From the NCBI GenBank assembly GCA_003956705.1, contig QZCP01000049.1, positions 8,334-72,333 of the forward strand: a stretch of DNA of 64,000 nucleotides, written 5' to 3'. Position numbers and translations under genes: made by a program. Below the pieces are notes generated by a model. The model was not told where the DNA came from. It saw only the letters and a list, made by a program, of their open reading frames with translations, and ran no database searches. Below, piece after piece: positions 59,621 to 64,000 of the stretch; the first letter of the stretch is position 1; the number at the start of each line of letters is the position of its first letter. The stretch is from Brevipalpus yothersi (lineage: Eukaryota; Arthropoda; Arachnida; Trombidiformes; Tenuipalpidae).

Positions 59621-60350
59621 TATTCGAGGTCAATATTAGCGGTAGCTCTGGTACTATCGATTCCTTGCCACTATGTATTTGGATCGGATGAATTGAGTGG
59701 AACTGATATTTTCATACTTTTACATCGACCAACTATCAGGTCCAATTGAAAAACTGTTTTTAGAGCAGAAAAATTACTCATTTTTCTCCATTTATCACTC
59801 TCTATTTTCTCTCTCCCACCAAGTTTCTACTCGATCTGGAGATACCAATTTGGGCTAGAAATGATATTGCAGAATTGAAAAATTTGGTTCCAATGCTGAA
59901 CAAATCTTTCGTTTCAGCAGTATTCACATTAATTGACGAAAGTTTTGTAGTCACATCACTTTTTTTGAACTTGTTACTGGGAACCGCTTCACAGACATTT
60001 GATTTCCCGAAATTATTTACAACTCCTCTTTGAACAGCTATAATATCATCCTTTTTTTGGTTAAACCAACTTTGTTGGGTGAAGCTTCTGGAATCGGGTT
60101 CTGTAGGCTTGGCTCACATCCCTGACGGTATATTGACTTCAAATGGACTCCAAAACGATCTTCAAGTTTCAGATAATGTTCATAATCTCCGTTTTTATCC
60201 TCTCAACATCAATTATACCCACAGATCAGGTATGAATACTATTACCCAGAGCAGTGACCGTCATACAATCAATTTTGTTGGTCATTGAATCTTGAAAATT
60301 TTCCATTACTAGTTAATTTGTTGCTTTTAGTGGTACTAATACAGCTGAAG
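59621..60350 (-). pseudogene. Tandem secreted family, copy 3 (decayed)
   Basis: Matches exon 3 of the family from the C-terminal block (near 59,625) to the VHWK start (near 60,145), then part of exon 2 (about 60,220-60,350). It has an about 10-bp deletion in the ALATANIG region, other indels in the middle and no joined frame. No signal-peptide exon is seen. Recognisable family stretches include the DNA behind NKFKKSDV and TNKG. It is a relic, not a gene. Confidence 0.85.
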
Positions 60351-61402
60351 TATAAATAATCATATCCAATGACAATTATTTCTGAGCTCAACTCATAAAG
60401 GGTAGGAAATAAATCAAATAGGAAGAGATACCAGACAGCAGTCTATGGACTACATCTGGTAATCAGACTGAACAAAAAAAAGTTTAGGATTGAAGGTCTC
60501 ATCTTTATACTTTAGCTGGCTAAACTACTGAATTCTCTTCGAGCTGATTTTGACATGCAATTGGATACAGAGAAAGAAGAGAAATGGATCAGTATACAGC
60601 TTTTTTCTAAATTATTGTCACAAACAAACTACCGATTTCGATAAGAACTATCATGGGCTCCCTTGAATCATGATAAAACGATAGATTAGGTATGAAAATG
60701 GACAAAATATGAATCAGACCTACACTGTAGTGTCCTATGTGTATCTATTAGCTGATTATTAGAGGAAACAAAATTAATCGCAATATTACTCCTTCACTCC
60801 TCGTTTCAGAGCGAACAACGAAGAATAAATTAATTTGCTCAGTCGAACGATAAAATACAGAATTCCTGAAAAACTTGATTGACCTTTCGTTATCTGCATT
60901 ACGCTCAGGTTAGTCGAATGAAAGGAAGTCCTAGATTTTCAGATTCAAGTGTTCATGGAGTTCAAAGAGGACCGAAAAAATTTCATCAAAAGATGCAACT
61001 CTGATTCTAATGAGATAAATGTTTGAGGCCTGAGAAGGAAAAATTTTTTTATAAATCTATGAAAATTGTAGGCTCAAATTTACAATTGACTTTTGCTACA
61101 ATCATTTTAAGATTTCTAATCTGCTGATGTATTTTTATCCAAGTCTAATCACTTTTCATCTCACTAGCTAATAGAAGCATCTCTGTGTAAGCATTTGCGC
61201 TGAAAATATTGCAATTAGTTTGATAAACAACAGACAGAAAGTGATACTGCTTTGAGATTTTTAAATTTTTTAATCATAGCTTACAGACAAGTCCAATGTT
61301 TTTCTCATTGAAACCCTATGGCTTAGTCATCACATTCTATTCCTCTATTGAAGATTGCAATTGATTTGTGTTGTGAAGCAAATCAGGGCACCAGGAGTAA
61401 GC
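60351..61402. other. Spacer between copies 3 and 4
   Basis: About 1.05 kb. The part at about 61,115-61,245 recurs at about 63,009-63,140 beside copy 5 with high similarity (shared TGTATTTTTATCCAAGTCTA), so it belongs to the duplicated unit. No gene. Confidence 0.65.
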
Positions 61403-62399
61403 CTATCCATCTATACAAATACCATTTGGTCGAGTATATATGAGGCCAATATTGGCGGTTGCTAATGCCGCTCTGATACTATCAATTCCTTGCCACCATG
61501 TATTTGAATCGGTTGAATTGAGAGGAACCAATATTTCCATACTTCTACATGCATTAGCAATCGGGTCCAACTGAAGGGCTGTGCTGAGAGCTGAAGAGTT
61601 ACCAATTTCTTTCCATAAATCTTCCCGATTTGTTTCTCCACTCAAACCTCTTGCTAGTGAGGAAATTATATCTCGCAATTGGCCTCCTAATCCTTGAAAT
61701 GCGTTGTTAAGTTGAGTGGCGATGGTTAATGCATCTCTTGTTCCAGCAGTATTCACATCGATTGAAGTAAATTTTGTTTCTACATCACTTTTTTTGAACT
61801 TATTTTTCGATACTGCTTCACGGACAAACGATTTTCCGAAACCATTTACACGTCCTCTCTGAACACCAACCGCCGTGAATGATGATGTGATACCTGATTT
61901 TGCTTTACCTTTGTTGGTTATATCAATTTTGTACGTTGAAGCCTCTGGCACTGGATTATCTCTACTTGGCTGACATTGCTGACGATATGTTGACTTCCAA
62001 TGGACTCTGGAAAAATCTCGAACCTTAGAATTAGATCCTCTCTCTTTCTCTCCTAATCAGGGTGATACTCACATATCAGGTACAAATTCCATCACAAGTG
62101 AAGTGACCATCATACGTTCAATATTATTGATAATTGGATCTTGAAGATTTTTCATCGAAAGTAGTCCAAAAACTCTTTCTAGTACATCAGATATCTCTTC
62201 TACGGTTGATATCGGATCGTGATTAGCTACAACCAGCACTCTGGTTGTGTTGCATATCAGTTGGAGATCAGTTTTGTCTACAAATACTTCCGCATTGCCT
62301 GTTGGTGGGATAGAATATTTTTTCGATAACTTCAAATATGATTAAATTGAATGACATACTTTGAGCAAAAATAATCATGATCACCACTGTTACTATCAT
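61403..62399 (-). CDS. Tandem secreted family, copy 4 (intact, 289 aa, 3 exons)
   Basis: Exons 62399-62360, 62298-62073 and 62006-61403 total 870 bp. The start MIVTVVIMIIFAQ matches the length of the sister signal peptides; in-frame ATGs at 62429, 62435 and 62471 would give a longer N-terminus. Cysteines (ICN, QQCQP, NACR, GIC) and the sequons NTT, NSS and NST are kept. The middle segment is again unlike the other copies (QLNNAFQGLGGQLRDIISSL). The C-terminus is extended by two residues. The family function is unknown. Confidence 0.88.
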
Positions 62400-63231
62400 T
62401 GTCTTGAAAAATTTGTCAAAACTGTTCATCTGCATACAGTTGATGTAGAGATATGATCGAAATGTTTTCATAAACACAAAAATTACTTGGTTTGGGAAAC
62501 TCTTCCAGCCATCTGAGATTTTATACCCAGATAATACTCATCATAAGCTTCTTAACAATCTGCCAGACCTGCTCTAGTTTAATTCCTCAGGTGTTGGTCG
62601 ATAGTAAAAATCGTTAGCTTCATTCAACCCAATTTTATCATCACTCTTTGCAATCGTTTGACTATACAAACAGCGTAACGATAATAAATTCATCAGCAGA
62701 AGATCCTTTATTCATCCATTCGAACTCAATTGAAAGTTTTAGTTAAATGGAGATAGGTTTATATGATGAATTTTTGATCTCTTGTGTTCCTAAAATAAAT
62801 TAAATTATTGGCAAATAATTTTGTATCTCAAAACACATTCACTATATTGGAACTACAGTAGTATCATCAGCTATTGAAATCATTCTGATAATGTCAATAC
62901 CTCTCTATCTTGTACATGTCAATCTGATCCTATTGGGTTGATATTAAAATATATACGATAGGCTATTGATAAAATTTTCAACAAAAATAGATAGAAACTG
63001 AGTGAAGTTTTTAATCTGCTCATGTATTTTTATCCAAGTCTAATCACCTTCCTTCTCACCAGCTAATGGAAGCATTTCTGTGTAAGCATTTGCGCTGCAA
63101 ATATTGCAATTAGTTCGATGAACAACAAACGAGAAGTGATACTACCTCCTGATTTTTCATTTTTTAATCATTGATTACAAATAAGCTTAATGTTTTTCTC
63201 ATTCAAATTGTGTTGCCATCTAAGCATCTGC
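62400..63231. other. Spacer between copies 4 and 5
   Basis: About 830 bp. It contains the duplicated flank at 63,009-63,140 noted above. No gene is supported. Confidence 0.6.
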
Positions 63232-63860
63232 CTAGCATGTCATTGGTCGAGTATAAGAAAGGTCAACGTTTGCAGTGGCCATTGTGGCTCTGATATCATC
63301 AATTCCTTGCCACCATGTATTTGGGTTGGTAGAATTGAGAGGAACTGATATTTTCATTCTTCCACATGCACCAGCAATCGGATCTAAGTCAAGAGATGCT
63401 GTAAGGGATGAAGAATTGTTCATCTCTTTCCAAAAATTTTCTCTGACCATCACTCCAGTTAAGGCATTCGCAAACAGAGAAAGTAGAGTTGGAATTTCAA
63501 CCAAAATTCCTAGAGCAGTGTTGAATAATTGAGTGCCGGTAGTGAATCCATCTTTAGTTCCAGGAGTGTTTATATCGATTGAAGAAAATTTTGTTTTCGC
63601 ATCACTTTTTTGAACTTACAGTCTCGATCACTTTAGTTCCCAAAAAAAGAGAATCATTTCCCAAAATTCAAATTTCACTTCCAAAACTTGCCTGAGGCAA
63701 TTGTTGATCTGCTTTTCTTTTGCCAAAAAGCTCAGATCATTTTCAAAGAAGATCAATTTATAATCCAAAACCTCTGGAAAATGGATTTTATGAGCAAGAT
63801 TAGGATTAAAATTGCTTGTTTCCAAGATTTTTGATGGAAAACAAACGTCATATTCTTCTC
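63232..63860 (-). pseudogene. Tandem secreted family, copy 5 (frameshifted, truncated)
   Basis: The last 118 codons are open and family-like: LFNTALGILVEIPTL, WKEMNNSSSLTASLDLDPIA, GACGRMKISVPLNSTN, NTWWQGIDDIRATMATANVD, ending in MTC. Upstream, at about 63,605-63,615, one A is missing from the run behind FKKSD, which shifts the frame. Beyond that only scattered similarity remains (a PEVLDYKL stretch for PEALTYKI), and no exon 2 or signal-peptide exon is seen up to 64,000. The C-terminal half might still be expressed from another exon, but I call it a pseudogene. Confidence 0.75.
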
Positions 63861-64000
63861 TTGGGTTTTTCCTCTGAGATTTCTGGAATTTTAAGTCCTC
63901 AATAGAGAAGAGAGCTGGTATTGTACTGGTGAAAAAACTATTTAAGTACGATAGAGCAATGCTGTGCTATTTATTTGTCATTTTTAGTTCTAATAGTGAA

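Overview
The window is animal nuclear DNA: AT-rich, with GT-AG introns, many short (about 55-90 bp), polyadenylation signals, long (GA)n/(CT)n and (CA)n microsatellites and no operons. The gene set (TTC39, UBC9, CLPB, VMP1, POT1, NRBP1, RAD54L2, UBE2K, RGS, PMS2, an IAP, an NMDA-receptor-like exon) is metazoan. Compact genes with tiny introns, arthropod-like protein sequences and a lineage-specific family of secreted proteins suggest an arthropod, most likely a small-genome acariform mite. That taxonomic call is inference. A 477-bp run of N at 42,259-42,735 shows it is a draft assembly.

Layout. 0.5-5.1 kb, minus: an eleven-exon TTC39 TPR gene. 7.4-8.1 kb, plus: an intronless secreted orphan protein. 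8.7-11.2 kb, plus: an intronless RasGAP/IQGAP-like gene lacking the CH and IQ parts. 11.7-19.9 kb, minus, head to tail: UBC9 (SUMO E2), CLPB (mitochondrial disaggregase), VMP1 (ER lipid scramblase/autophagy) and an intronless POT1 (telomere end protection). Between VMP1 and POT1 lies a broken duplicate of the CLPB 5' region. 20.8-22.8 kb, plus: NRBP1 pseudokinase, divergent from POT1. 23.9-37.4 kb, minus: RAD54L2/ARIP4 helicase, UBE2K (ubiquitin E2), an RGS12/14-like RGS protein and PMS2. 39.4-40.7 kb, plus: a one-BIR, one-RING IAP. 43.1-43.8 kb, plus: the first coding exon of an ionotropic glutamate receptor (NMDA type 2-like). 43.8-55.4 kb: a repeat-rich stretch with no gene I can support. 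55.4-63.9 kb, minus: a tandem array of a secreted protein family I do not recognise, with three intact three-exon genes and two decayed copies.

Every multi-exon model here was assembled by hand from donor and acceptor sites. The exon lengths sum to multiples of three in each complete model, and the joined frames restore the family motifs. The housekeeping genes have no shared pathway, though several concern protein modification (two E2 enzymes, IAP E3) and genome maintenance (POT1, PMS2, RAD54L2). The most unusual content is the tandem family at the right end: it has a conserved frame of cysteines and N-glycosylation sequons around a highly divergent middle, which suggests a fast-evolving extracellular function.
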